Source: Pseudomonas entomophila L48 (GTDB lineage Bacteria; Pseudomonadota; Gammaproteobacteria; Pseudomonadales; Pseudomonadaceae). From it: 64,000 nucleotides of DNA. The translations under genes and the position numbers were made by a program. The DNA lies in NCBI RefSeq assembly GCF_000026105.1, contig NC_008027.1:179501-243500 (forward strand), read 5' to 3'. The notes beneath the pieces are model-generated. The model was not told the DNA's origin. It did no database searches and saw only the letters and a list, made by a program, of their open reading frames with translations. Each line of letters starts with the position of its first letter. The stretch's first letter is position 1. Positions 7,890 through 16,138 of the stretch are shown here, piece after piece.

Positions 7890-8753
7890 TTACAGCGCGA
7901 TGAGTTCAGGCCGCAGCCCCTCCACCCGCAAGGGCGCTGGCTTGACATAGGCCTGGCCACCGGTGATCTGGTGCAGGACCTTCTCCCTCAGCCCATGCAA
8001 CGCCACGCCGGTACGCCGGCGTGGATGCGGGAGGTCGATCGGCACCACGGCCTTGATCCGCCCGGGGCGTGGCTCCAGCACCACCACCCGGTCGGCGAGG
8101 TAGGTGGCCTCTTCGGCGTCATGGGTCACCAGCAGGGTGGTGATGCCCGAGCGCTCGCGTATGGCCAGCAACTCGTCCTGCAGTTGCTGGCGGGTTAACG
8201 CGTCAAGCGCGCCGAATGGCTCGTCCAGCAACAGGATCCGCGGGCTGGCCACCAAGCCGCGGGCGATGGCCACGCGCTGCGCCATGCCGCCGGACAACTG
8301 GTGCGGGTAGGCCGACTCGAAACCCACCAGCCCCACCAGTTGCACGTATTCATGCACGCGCCGGGCGCGCTCACCCTGGGTGAGGCGTTCGTTGACCAGG
8401 CCCAGGGCAATGTTCTGCTCGACGGTCAGCCAAGGGAACAGGCGGTGCTCCTGGAACACGATGCCCCGCTCGCCACCGATGCCGGTGACCGGCTGGCCGT
8501 CGACCCGGATGCTGCCGCTGTAGTCGCTGTCCAGCCCCACCAGCAGGCGCAGCAGGGTGGACTTGCCGCACCCCGATGCACCGACGATGGCGATGAACTC
8601 GCCCTCGTCGATCGCCAGGTTGAAGTCGCGGATGGCTTCGAAGGCCTGGCCGTCGACGCTGAAGGTCTTGCCGACCCCTTCGAAGCTGACCAGGGGCGGT
8701 GTTGCGTCGGGTTGGTTGGCCGCGTGCAGGGCCGGGGCTATGAAGGCATTCAT
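7890..8753 (-). CDS. atsC: AtsC: sulfate-ester ABC transporter, ATP-binding protein
   Basis: This is a 287-residue ABC ATPase of the nitrate/sulfonate/taurine importer group. Walker A is GASGCGKST (58-66), the signature LSGGMAQR is at 153-160, Walker B is [12 protein letters not shown] (173-184), and the switch histidine is in VTHDAEEA. The ATG overlaps the stop of atsB (ATGA), so translation is coupled. A longer open frame upstream lies over atsB and is not used. The gene converges on the toxin-like gene with only three bases between the stops. The name rests on the match of the whole block (atsBC divergent from atsRK) to P. putida S-313 as I remember it. Confidence 0.85.
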   Translation of the reverse strand: MNAFIAPALHAANQPDATPPLVSFEGVGKTFSVDGQAFEAIRDFNLAIDEGEFIAIVGASGCGKSTLLRLLVGLDSDYSGSIRVDGQPVTGIGGERGIVFQEHRLFPWLTVEQNIALGLVNERLTQGERARRVHEYVQLVGLVGFESAYPHQLSGGMAQRVAIARGLVASPRILLLDEPFGALDALTRQQLQDELLAIRERSGITTLLVTHDAEEATYLADRVVVLEPRPGRIKAVVPIDLPHPRRRTGVALHGLREKVLHQITGGQAYVKPAPLRVEGLRPELIAL

Positions 8754-10333
8754 GCGGATCTCCAGCGCGTGGCGCGCGATTCGAGGCGTTGGCCGAGGTG
8801 GCCGAGCAGGGCGCCGACCAGGCCGATCAGGACCATGGCAGCCATCACCTGGTCCATGCGGAACAACTGCTGGGCGCCGATCATCAGGCTGGCGATGCCG
8901 CCGTCCGAGGGCATGAAATATTCGGCGCCGATGGTGCCGAGCCAGGCATAGATCAGCGCCAGGCGCAGGCCGGCGAAGATGGCCGGGGCGGCGCCGGGCA
9001 GCACCAGCAGGCGCAGGCGGTGGGGCAGGCCCAGGCGCAGGGCCTGCGCCGCCTCGCCGAGTTGCGGCGAGAGGCTGGCGATGCCGCGCTGGGTGGCGAT
9101 CAGCAGTGGGAAGAACGCCGCCAGCCCGACGAACACCAGCTTGGCGCCTTCGCCCAGGCCGAACCAGGCGGTGAGCAATGGTACCCAGGCAAACAGCGCC
9201 ACCTGGCGCAACGCCGACAGGCTGGGGCCGAGCAGGCGTTCGCTGCTGTGCGACAGGCCCAGCAGCAAACCCAGGACAAACCCTGCGCCGCCGCCGAGCA
9301 GCAATCCGGCCAGGGTGCGCTGCAGGCTCAGGCGCAAGGCCTCGGGCAGCGACCCGTCCAGCAGCCCGGTGTACAGGCTGCGCAGCACGTCCAGCGGTGA
9401 GCTGAGGATGTTCGCATCGACCCAACCGAAGCTGTTGGCCGCCTGCCACACCACCAGCACCGCCGCAGGCAGCAGCAGGCTCTGCCAGTTGTTCGTGACG
9501 GTGCCACGCGCCTGCTCACCCGTGGCCGGTTGTGGCCAGAACAGCAGGCTGTGTTCAAGCCGCGAGAAACCGCGATCCATCAACGCGCCGACCAGGCCGA
9601 CCACCAGGATGCAGAGGAACACCAGGTCGAGCATGAACAACTGTCGGCCCCAGACCATCAGGTAGCCGATGCCTTCGCTGGAGGCCAGCAGCTCTACTGC
9701 CAGCAAGGAAGTCCAGCCGGTCGCCAGGGCCAGGCGAACCCCTGCGAGGAATGCCGGCAGGGCGGCCGGCAGCAGCAGGCGCAGGAACACCAGGTGGACG
9801 GGCAGGCGCAGGGTGGCGGCGGCTTCGCGCAGCTTGGGCTGGGCGTCGCGCACGCCGACCAGGGTGTGCAGGGTGACCGGCACCACCACGGCCTTGACCA
9901 GCACCACCAGCTTGAGCCACTCGCCGATGCCGAAGAACAGCATGAACAGCGGGATCCAGGCCAGGGTCGGGATCTGCGCCAGGGCGATGAAGGTCGGCAG
10001 CACCAGCGTCCGCGCTCTGTGCGACGCACCCAGCCAGGTCCCCAGCAGCAACCCGCCGCCGATTCCCGCCAGCAGCCCCCAGGTCAGCCTTCGCACACTT
10101 ATCCACAGGTGGCCCCAGAGCTCCCCGGAGCCGAATTCCAGGGCGCTCTGCCAGACCAGTGACGGTGCGGGCAGGATCTGCTCGCTCATCCAGTGCTCAT
10201 GGCTGGCGATGATCCACAGTGCCACCACCGCCAACGGCACAATCCACGGTACGTAGGAGCGGCCTTGTGCCGCGAAAGGGCTGCGTAGCGGCCCCAATCG
10301 ACGGCGCTGGCCTACGCTCAAGACTTCGCTCAT
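8750..10333 (-). CDS. atsB: AtsB: sulfate-ester ABC transporter, fused double permease
   Basis: The 527-residue product contains two tandem binding-protein-dependent permease domains (about residues 60-260 and 310-515), each with an EAA-type loop (LREAAATLRLPVH and LGEAAQALRLGLP). Most relatives such as SsuC and TauC have one domain and work as homodimers; here both halves are on one chain. The ATG at 10333 is preferred to an in-frame TTG at 10348 because AGAGG lies eight bases before it. It is cotranscribed with atsC (four-base overlap) and diverges from atsR across about 300 bases. It should carry alkyl or aryl sulfate esters across the inner membrane. Confidence 0.88.
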   Translation of the reverse strand: MSEVLSVGQRRRLGPLRSPFAAQGRSYVPWIVPLAVVALWIIASHEHWMSEQILPAPSLVWQSALEFGSGELWGHLWISVRRLTWGLLAGIGGGLLLGTWLGASHRARTLVLPTFIALAQIPTLAWIPLFMLFFGIGEWLKLVVLVKAVVVPVTLHTLVGVRDAQPKLREAAATLRLPVHLVFLRLLLPAALPAFLAGVRLALATGWTSLLAVELLASSEGIGYLMVWGRQLFMLDLVFLCILVVGLVGALMDRGFSRLEHSLLFWPQPATGEQARGTVTNNWQSLLLPAAVLVVWQAANSFGWVDANILSSPLDVLRSLYTGLLDGSLPEALRLSLQRTLAGLLLGGGAGFVLGLLLGLSHSSERLLGPSLSALRQVALFAWVPLLTAWFGLGEGAKLVFVGLAAFFPLLIATQRGIASLSPQLGEAAQALRLGLPHRLRLLVLPGAAPAIFAGLRLALIYAWLGTIGAEYFMPSDGGIASLMIGAQQLFRMDQVMAAMVLIGLVGALLGHLGQRLESRATRWRSA

Positions 10334-10360
10334 CAAGGCACCTCTCAAACCAATCCTTGT

Positions 10361-10411
10361 TTATTCGCTTATGGAATTAAAAATTCTTACAAACGATATT
10401 CAAGAGATAAG
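10361..10411. promoter_or_regulatory. AT-rich control block between atsBC and atsRK
   Basis: In a G+C-rich genome this stretch is strikingly AT-rich. It holds TTATTCGCTTATGGAATT and, on the minus strand, CTTATCTCTTGAATA. The TATCTCTT element also occurs upstream of sftP (13697) and ssuE (47206). It lies in the 298-base divergent promoter region of two sulfur-scavenging operons, so it is a candidate CysB or SftR site. A second AT-rich patch lies at about 10525-10556 nearer atsR. Confidence 0.4.
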
Positions 10412-10631
10412 AGCATGCGCCCGTTGCATGCGAAAGCCCCAAGCCATTGCGTTTTCCTCATATTTTCCATGCGCGTACTGCAAGCCATCCGCCGGCCCGC
10501 ATGACGTCTGGTTTATGTCTTCTGGTTACTAAAAAATGAAGTTTTGATCTTTGTAGGTTCTAACGCGACCTGCCTAGCTTCTGGCCAAAGCGCCGGCCAT
10601 CGCCGGTGGCAGCCTGCCCAGGAGCCTCGCC

Positions 10632-11672
10632 ATGAAAACCCGATTACGCCACCTGCTCACCCCCTTGCTGGCCGGCCTGCTAAGTGCCTTGCCGTTGGCG
10701 GCCCATGCTGCCCAGCCCGAGTCGATCCGTATCGCCGTCCCGGACCTGAGCGCCGGCAGCAAGCCCAGCGCCGGCGGTGTGGTCGATGTACTGCGCGACC
10801 AGCAACTGCTGGAGAAGGAGTTTGCCAAGGACGGCATCCGCATCGACTGGCACTTCTTCAAGGGGGCGGGACCCGTGGTCAACGAAGCCTTGGCCAACGG
10901 CCAGGCCGACTTCGCCTACCTGGGTGACCTGGCGGCGATCATCGGCAAGGCCAATGGCCTGGACACCCGCGTGCTGTCTGCCGGCGTGCGTGGGGTGAAG
11001 AGTTACCTGGGCGTGGTACCTGGCTCAGGCATTCACAGCCTGCAGGATCTGAAGGGCAAGCGCGTGGCGGTATTCCGCGGCACCGCCAACCAGCTGTCGT
11101 TCGCCAGCGCCTTGGCCAGCCAGGGCTTGTCCGAGCGTGAGCTGAAGGTGATCAACCTGGACTTCAACGCCGCCAACGCCGCCTTGGCGGCCAAGCAGAT
11201 CGACGCCACCTGGGGGCTTTCCAACCTGCTGTCGCTGCGTGAGCGTGGCCTGGTCGAGTTGCCGGTCAACTCCCGCGACCTCAAGGGTGCCGGTGGTACC
11301 CAGTCCGTGCTGATCGGCACCGGCGAGTTCATCCGCCAGCACCCCGACCTGGTGCAGCGCCTGGTCACCGCCCAGCAGCAGGCGGTGAAGTGGTTGCAGA
11401 ACGAACAGAACCGAGACGCCTACGTGGACCTGGTATCGACCCAGGCCAACTGGCCACGGGCGATCCTGCGCGACGACCTGGCCCAGGAAAACCTGGCCCG
11501 CTACTTCGACCCACGCCTGGACGCCGAATTCGTCGGCCTGCTGCAGCAGGGTGTGGACCTGGCCGCCAGGGAGCGCCTGATCCGCCGTGGCTTCCAGGTC
11601 GCCGACTGGATCGAGCCACGCTTCCTCGAAGCCGCCTTGCAACAGGACCAGGCCACCCAGGCCGCCCGCTGA
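10632..11672 (+). CDS. atsR: AtsR: periplasmic sulfate-ester-binding protein
   Basis: The 346-residue protein begins with a clear Sec signal peptide (MKTRLRHLLTPLLAGLLSALPLAAHA, cleavage after AHA at about 26) followed by a SsuA/TauA-type periplasmic binding fold: ESIRIAVPDLS at the start, NEALANGQADFAYLGDLAAI around residue 85, and LKGKRVAVFRGTANQL around 140. It would deliver sulfate esters to AtsBC. It is the first gene of the atsRK operon and diverges from atsB; atsK follows after 37 bases. Identity follows from context and from resemblance to the S-313 operon recalled from the literature. Confidence 0.85.
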   Translation: MKTRLRHLLTPLLAGLLSALPLAAHAAQPESIRIAVPDLSAGSKPSAGGVVDVLRDQQLLEKEFAKDGIRIDWHFFKGAGPVVNEALANGQADFAYLGDLAAIIGKANGLDTRVLSAGVRGVKSYLGVVPGSGIHSLQDLKGKRVAVFRGTANQLSFASALASQGLSERELKVINLDFNAANAALAAKQIDATWGLSNLLSLRERGLVELPVNSRDLKGAGGTQSVLIGTGEFIRQHPDLVQRLVTAQQQAVKWLQNEQNRDAYVDLVSTQANWPRAILRDDLAQENLARYFDPRLDAEFVGLLQQGVDLAARERLIRRGFQVADWIEPRFLEAALQQDQATQAAR

Positions 11673-11709
11673 ACCCGAACCCCGACAAGAAACCGTGAGG
11701 AGCACGACC

Positions 11710-12615
11710 ATGAGCAACGCCGCACTGGCCACCGCGCCGCAAGCCCTCGAACTCGACATCCAGCCCGTTGCCGGGAGGATCGGTGCCGAGATCCGTGGTA
11801 TCAAGCTGTCCGCCGACCTGGCCCCGGAAACCATCGACGCCATCCAGGCCGCGCTGGTGCAGTACAAGGTGATCTTCTTCCGCGCCCAGGAGCACCTCGA
11901 CGACCAAGGCCAGGAGGCCTTCGCTCAGTTGCTTGGCGAGCCCATCGCCCACCCCACCGTACCGGTGGTCGACGGCACGAGTTATCTGCTTCAGCTCGAT
12001 GGCGCCGAAGGCCAGCGGGCCAACTCCTGGCACACCGACGTGACGTTCGTCGATGCCTACCCCAAGGCGTCGATCCTCCGTAGCGTGGTCGCGCCGGCAT
12101 CGGGCGGCGACACCGTCTGGGCCAACACCGCCGCCGCGTACCAGGAGCTGCCCGAGCCGCTGCGGGTGCTGGCCGACACGTTGTGGGCAGTGCACAGCAA
12201 TGAGTACGACTATGCCAGCGTCAAGCCAGACGTCGACCCGGCCAAGCTCGAGCGCTACCGCAAGGTGTTCACCTCGACGGTGTACGAGACCGAGCACCCG
12301 GTGGTGCGGGTACACCCCATCAGCGGCGAGCGAGCATTGCAGTTGGGGCACTTCGTCAAACGCATCAAGGGTTATTCGCTGGCCGATTCACAGCACCTGT
12401 TCGCGCTGCTGCAAGGGCACGTGACACGCCTGGAGAACACTGTGCGCTGGCGCTGGCAGGCGGGGGACGTGGCGATCTGGGATAACCGCGCGACGCAGCA
12501 TTACGCGGTGGACGACTACGGTACCCAGCCACGCATCGTGCGCCGGGTGACTTTGGCAGGCGAGGTGCCGGTCGGGGTGGATGGGCAAGTGAGCCGGACC
12601 ACGCGTAAAGGCTGA
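11710..12615 (+). CDS. atsK: AtsK: Fe(II)/2-oxoglutarate-dependent alkylsulfatase
   Basis: The 301-residue protein is the length of AtsK from P. putida S-313 and nearly the same in sequence as I recall it. It is a TauD-family dioxygenase that hydroxylates the carbon next to the sulfate ester, so the product breaks down to aldehyde and sulfate. The iron ligands are H108 and D110 (SWHTDVTF) and H264 (RATQHYAVDDY); R275 and R279 are placed to bind 2-oxoglutarate and substrate. The start is the ATG preceded by GTGAGGAGCACGACC. It is the second gene of atsRK and is cytoplasmic. A REP pair follows its stop. Confidence 0.95.
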   Translation: MSNAALATAPQALELDIQPVAGRIGAEIRGIKLSADLAPETIDAIQAALVQYKVIFFRAQEHLDDQGQEAFAQLLGEPIAHPTVPVVDGTSYLLQLDGAEGQRANSWHTDVTFVDAYPKASILRSVVAPASGGDTVWANTAAAYQELPEPLRVLADTLWAVHSNEYDYASVKPDVDPAKLERYRKVFTSTVYETEHPVVRVHPISGERALQLGHFVKRIKGYSLADSQHLFALLQGHVTRLENTVRWRWQAGDVAIWDNRATQHYAVDDYGTQPRIVRRVTLAGEVPVGVDGQVSRTTRKG

Positions 12616-12619
12616 CCTA

Positions 12620-12678
12620 GGTTCGCCGGCAAGCCGGCTCCTACGACCATCCCGTAGGAGCCGGCTTGCCGGCGAACC
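12620..12678. repeat. Paired REP element (TTCGCCGGCAAGCCGGCTCCTAC type)
   Basis: Inverted copies of GGTTCGCCGGCAAGCCGG face each other between the converging atsK and sftR genes. It could form a long hairpin in transcripts from either side. Confidence 0.9.
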
Positions 12679-12680
12679 CG

Positions 12681-13595
12681 TCACAACTCGGTATCACAGG
12701 CCACCAGCTGCCTGACCAACCCCTGCGCCAATGCCGACAACCCATACCCCACCCGGCTCACCACGCCATAGCGCGTGTAGAACGCCTCTTCCTGCTCCGG
12801 CGCCAAGTCCGCCAACTCTAGCGCCACCAACCCCCGCTCCCCCTGATACGGCCGCAGGTTCGCGCTGCAAGCGATGCCGATGGTGTCCGAGTGCAGCACC
12901 ACATTGAGCAGGGCATAGCCATGCTCGCATTCCACGCTGGGCAGAAAGTCCTGCCGCCCGCTGAGGTCGCTGAGGATCTTGCGGATGTTCGGCGGGCGAA
13001 ACGTGGTGGCCAGCGGGTAGTCGAACAGGTCCCGCGCCCGCACTTCGGCCCGTTCGGTCAGCGGATGCCCCTGGCGGCAGCAGAAGTGCCAGCGTTGTGG
13101 CTTGAATTTGAGCACCTGGTAATCCGGGTCGGCCTCGAACTGGCGGGTGTCGGCCACGAAGAACTCGATTTCCTCGGCAATCAATCGCCGGTTCAGCGCC
13201 TGCCAGTTATCCACCTGGAAGCAAGTGCGCGCCGCCGGGTACTCGGCAACGAATCGCGCCACCGCACGGGGTACCAACCCGCCTGCCGGTGCCGGCCCCG
13301 AACCGAAGCGCACCACGCCCGTGGTCGCGCCATTGAACTGGTTGATCTCGTTGGCCAGGTTATGCGCCCCGTGCACCAGCCGCCGCGCATGCTCCAGCAC
13401 CAGCAGCCCCTGGCGGGTCGGCGCCAGCTCCTTGCTGGCGCGGTCGACCAGGCGGCAGCCGACGTTGTGTTCCAGCGTCTGGATGCTGCGGCTGAAGGCC
13501 GATTGCGAAAGGTTCACCGCGGCCGCCGCGGCCACGAAGCTGCGGTGCTCGACAAGGGCGATGAAGTGGCGGAGTTGGCGCAGGTCGATATGCAT
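12681..13595 (-). CDS. sftR: SftR: LysR-type regulator of sulfate-ester genes
   Basis: This is a 304-residue LysR-type regulator with an N-terminal winged helix (about residues 3-62, FVAAAAAVNLSQSAFSRSIQTLE) and a C-terminal effector domain of periplasmic-binding fold. It diverges from the TonB receptor gene sftP across 192 bases of very AT-rich DNA and stands beside atsRK. In P. putida S-313 a LysR protein named SftR in this position controls the atsBC, atsRK and sftP-astA units under sulfur limitation; I rely on memory of that work for the name. The effector is not evident from the sequence. Confidence 0.82.
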   Translation of the reverse strand: MHIDLRQLRHFIALVEHRSFVAAAAAVNLSQSAFSRSIQTLEHNVGCRLVDRASKELAPTRQGLLVLEHARRLVHGAHNLANEINQFNGATTGVVRFGSGPAPAGGLVPRAVARFVAEYPAARTCFQVDNWQALNRRLIAEEIEFFVADTRQFEADPDYQVLKFKPQRWHFCCRQGHPLTERAEVRARDLFDYPLATTFRPPNIRKILSDLSGRQDFLPSVECEHGYALLNVVLHSDTIGIACSANLRPYQGERGLVALELADLAPEQEEAFYTRYGVVSRVGYGLSALAQGLVRQLVACDTEL

Positions 13596-13660
13596 TTTCT
13601 ACATGGAAACTTTCGGTGGAATGCAATTGCTGGGAAGGGTTGGGAACCTTATAAAGGGAC

Positions 13661-13706
13661 TTACTTATTCCACAAAATATGAATTAAAAATATTTATATC
13701 TCTTAA
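13661..13706. promoter_or_regulatory. AT-rich control block between sftR and sftP
   Basis: The block contains TTATTCC (13665-13671), GAATTAAAAATATTTATA and TATCTCTTAA (13697-13706). The same TATCTCTTAA plus a nearby GAATA is found before ssuE, and TTATTCC occurs before tcyJ and, inverted, before ssuE. It is a candidate site for CysB, SftR or both. Confidence 0.4.
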
Positions 13707-13787
13707 AAGAATATAAGCCCATCTGACCGCGATTCGGTTCCGCCAACGGAAATGCTCGCCAGGGCCCATGCCTCAAGGAGCATTTGC

Positions 13788-16121
13788 ATGTCCCGACTTT
13801 CCCGTTGGCCCGCGCGCGTGTCGTTGTTTGCCCTGCAACCGTTGGCAGCCGGTGTGCTGCTGGCCGCTACCGGTAGCAGTTTTGCCGAGGAACCCAGACC
13901 AGCGCCCGCCGTGGAGCAGGAAGCCAAGCTCGGAACCGTTACCGTCAATGCCCGGCGCCGTGAGGAAACCGCCCAGAGCGTGCCCACGCCGATCAGCGTG
14001 CTGAGCAGCGAAACCCTGGAAACCCAACGCATCTACCGGGTGCAGGACCTGCAGCAACTGGTGCCGAGCACCAACGTGTCCTACGTGCATGCCCGCCAGT
14101 CGAGCATTTCCATCCGTGGCCTGGGCAACAACCCGGCCAGCGATGGCCTGGAGGGCAGCGTCGGTGTGTACCTGGACAACGTCTACCTGGGGCGCCCGGG
14201 CATGGCGGTGTTCGACCTGCTCGATGTCGAGCAGCTGGAAGTGCTGCGCGGCCCGCAGGGCACGCTGTTCGGCAAGAACACTACCGCCGGGGTGCTGAAC
14301 ATCACCACGCGCAAACCGACTTTCCACCAGGAGGGCAGCGTGCAGTCTTCCCTGGGCGAAGATGGCTACTGGCAGACCCAGGGCAGCTTCTCCGGCCCGT
14401 TCACCGACACCCTTGCCGGGCGCATCAGTGCCTACCACACCGAAGACGACGGCTATGTGAAGAACCTCCACGACGGCCACGACCTCAACGGCGGCAAGCG
14501 CCAGGGCTTTCGCACGCAGTTGCTGTTCAAGCCCAGCGAAACCTTCAACCTGCGCTGGATCGGCGAATACAACGAAGAGAACTCCGACAATGGCATCCTC
14601 AGCCTCTACAGCACCGGCCCGACCCTCAATGGCGTGAACCGCTACGAAAGCCTGGCCGCCCAGGCCGGGGCGACCCTGGTGTCGGGCAAGGACCGCAAGG
14701 TCAACTTCGACGCCGACCAAATGGTGAAAGTGTTTCAGGGCGGTACCTCGGTGGAGGCCAACTGGACGCTGCCCAACGACTTCACCCTCACCTCCATCAG
14801 CGCCTACCGCTGGTGGGACTTCACCCCGCGCAACGACGACGGCCTCAATGTGCCGGTGTTCTACAGCGCCGGGGTGTCGGTGCGGGACAAGCAGTACTCG
14901 CAGGAAATCCGCCTGGCCTCGCCCACCGGTGGCTTCTTCGACTACGTGCTGGGCGCGTACTACTTCAAGCAGGACCTGGACAACAAATCGTTCACTTACT
15001 ACGGGCCTCAGGCCGATATCTGGAACCTGACCCCGGCCGGTGCCCTGGCCAATGTGAACACCATCGGCAATGGCCACATCGACACCGACAGCTATGCGCT
15101 GTTCGCCCAAGGCACCTGGCACCTGACCGAACGCCTGGACTTCACCGCCGGGGTGCGTGGCACCTACGAAGAAAAGAGTGCCTGGGTCACCCGCGATGCG
15201 CCGTACGGCGGCGCTGCAGTAACCGGTACCGCGGCTACGGCCCGACAGGGCCGGGTGGGCGCCTACGATTCGGGCGACCTCAACCAGTACAGCTTCGCCC
15301 CGTCCGGCCTGCTCAGCCTCAGCTACCGCTTCACCGATGACCTGCTGGGCTATGCCAGCCTGTCCCACGGCGAGAAGTCCGGGGGCGTCAACCTCACGGT
15401 CGGCGCGGCTCCAAGGCTGGGTACCGATTCGTTGCTGGTGGGCACCGAGCGCGCCAACAATGCCGAGCTTGGGCTCAAGAGCACGCTGTTCGATAACCGC
15501 CTGCAGCTCAACACCAACCTGTTCTGGACCGAAGTGCACGGCTACCAGGCCAACGTCTACGACGAAGCCAACCGCGTGCAGTACCTGGCCAACGCCGGCA
15601 GCGTGCGTTCGCGTGGCCTGGAGTTCGAGGCCACGGCCTTGCCGGTCCGTGGCCTGACGGTGAACTTCAACGGGTCATGGAACGACGTGCGCTACACCGA
15701 CTACAAGGACGCGCCGTGCCCGCCCGAGGTGAGCCTGGCCAACCCTGCGGCCACCTGCGACCTGTCCGGCCACCAAGTGGTGGGTGCCTCCAAGTACATC
15801 GCCAATATCAACGGCCAGTACCAATGGCCGCTGGCCGAGCGCATCGAGCCTTACGTCACCGCCAGCTACGCCTTCCGCTCCAAGGCGGTGGGCACCATCG
15901 ACGACTCCGACTACGGCCAGATCCCCAGCTACGGCATCGTCAACCTGTCCACCGGGGTACGCCTGGACCAGGGCGACGGCGTGCTTGACCTGTCGTTGTG
16001 GGTGAAGAACGCCGGCGACAAGACCTATTTCACCAGCCTGTGGAACTCCGCCAACGGCGGTTATGCCGGCGTGCTAGGCACCCCGCGCACCGTAGGCGCC
16101 ACCGCCCGTTACGACTTCTGA
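13788..16121 (+). CDS. sftP: SftP: TonB-dependent outer-membrane receptor for sulfate esters
   Basis: The 777-residue protein has a signal peptide (MSRLSRWPARVSLFALQPLAAG..., cleavage near SFA|EE), a TonB-box-like LGTVTVNARRREE just after it, a plug domain (SVPTPISVLSSETLE, SIRGLGNNP, VEQLEVLRGPQGTLFGKNTTAGVLNITT) and a 22-strand barrel ending in the aromatic TARYDF. The start is the ATG with AAGGAG eight bases before; an upstream in-frame ATG at 13752 would add 12 residues with no Shine-Dalgarno. Cotranscription with the sulfotransferase gene (17 bases apart) and divergence from sftR suggest uptake of bulky, probably aromatic, sulfate esters. Confidence 0.88.
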   Translation: MSRLSRWPARVSLFALQPLAAGVLLAATGSSFAEEPRPAPAVEQEAKLGTVTVNARRREETAQSVPTPISVLSSETLETQRIYRVQDLQQLVPSTNVSYVHARQSSISIRGLGNNPASDGLEGSVGVYLDNVYLGRPGMAVFDLLDVEQLEVLRGPQGTLFGKNTTAGVLNITTRKPTFHQEGSVQSSLGEDGYWQTQGSFSGPFTDTLAGRISAYHTEDDGYVKNLHDGHDLNGGKRQGFRTQLLFKPSETFNLRWIGEYNEENSDNGILSLYSTGPTLNGVNRYESLAAQAGATLVSGKDRKVNFDADQMVKVFQGGTSVEANWTLPNDFTLTSISAYRWWDFTPRNDDGLNVPVFYSAGVSVRDKQYSQEIRLASPTGGFFDYVLGAYYFKQDLDNKSFTYYGPQADIWNLTPAGALANVNTIGNGHIDTDSYALFAQGTWHLTERLDFTAGVRGTYEEKSAWVTRDAPYGGAAVTGTAATARQGRVGAYDSGDLNQYSFAPSGLLSLSYRFTDDLLGYASLSHGEKSGGVNLTVGAAPRLGTDSLLVGTERANNAELGLKSTLFDNRLQLNTNLFWTEVHGYQANVYDEANRVQYLANAGSVRSRGLEFEATALPVRGLTVNFNGSWNDVRYTDYKDAPCPPEVSLANPAATCDLSGHQVVGASKYIANINGQYQWPLAERIEPYVTASYAFRSKAVGTIDDSDYGQIPSYGIVNLSTGVRLDQGDGVLDLSLWVKNAGDKTYFTSLWNSANGGYAGVLGTPRTVGATARYDF

Positions 16122-16138
16122 GCACAAGGAGCTTTGCC

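Noticed and set aside
7890..9449. Extended 519-codon frame of atsC
   Set aside because: The part beyond 8753 lies inside atsB in another frame and is arginine/proline-rich noise; the ATGA overlap gives the true start.
13773..15539. Open frame of 588 codons antisense to sftP
   Set aside because: It overlaps the signal peptide and plug domain of a clear TonB receptor; codon bias explains its length.
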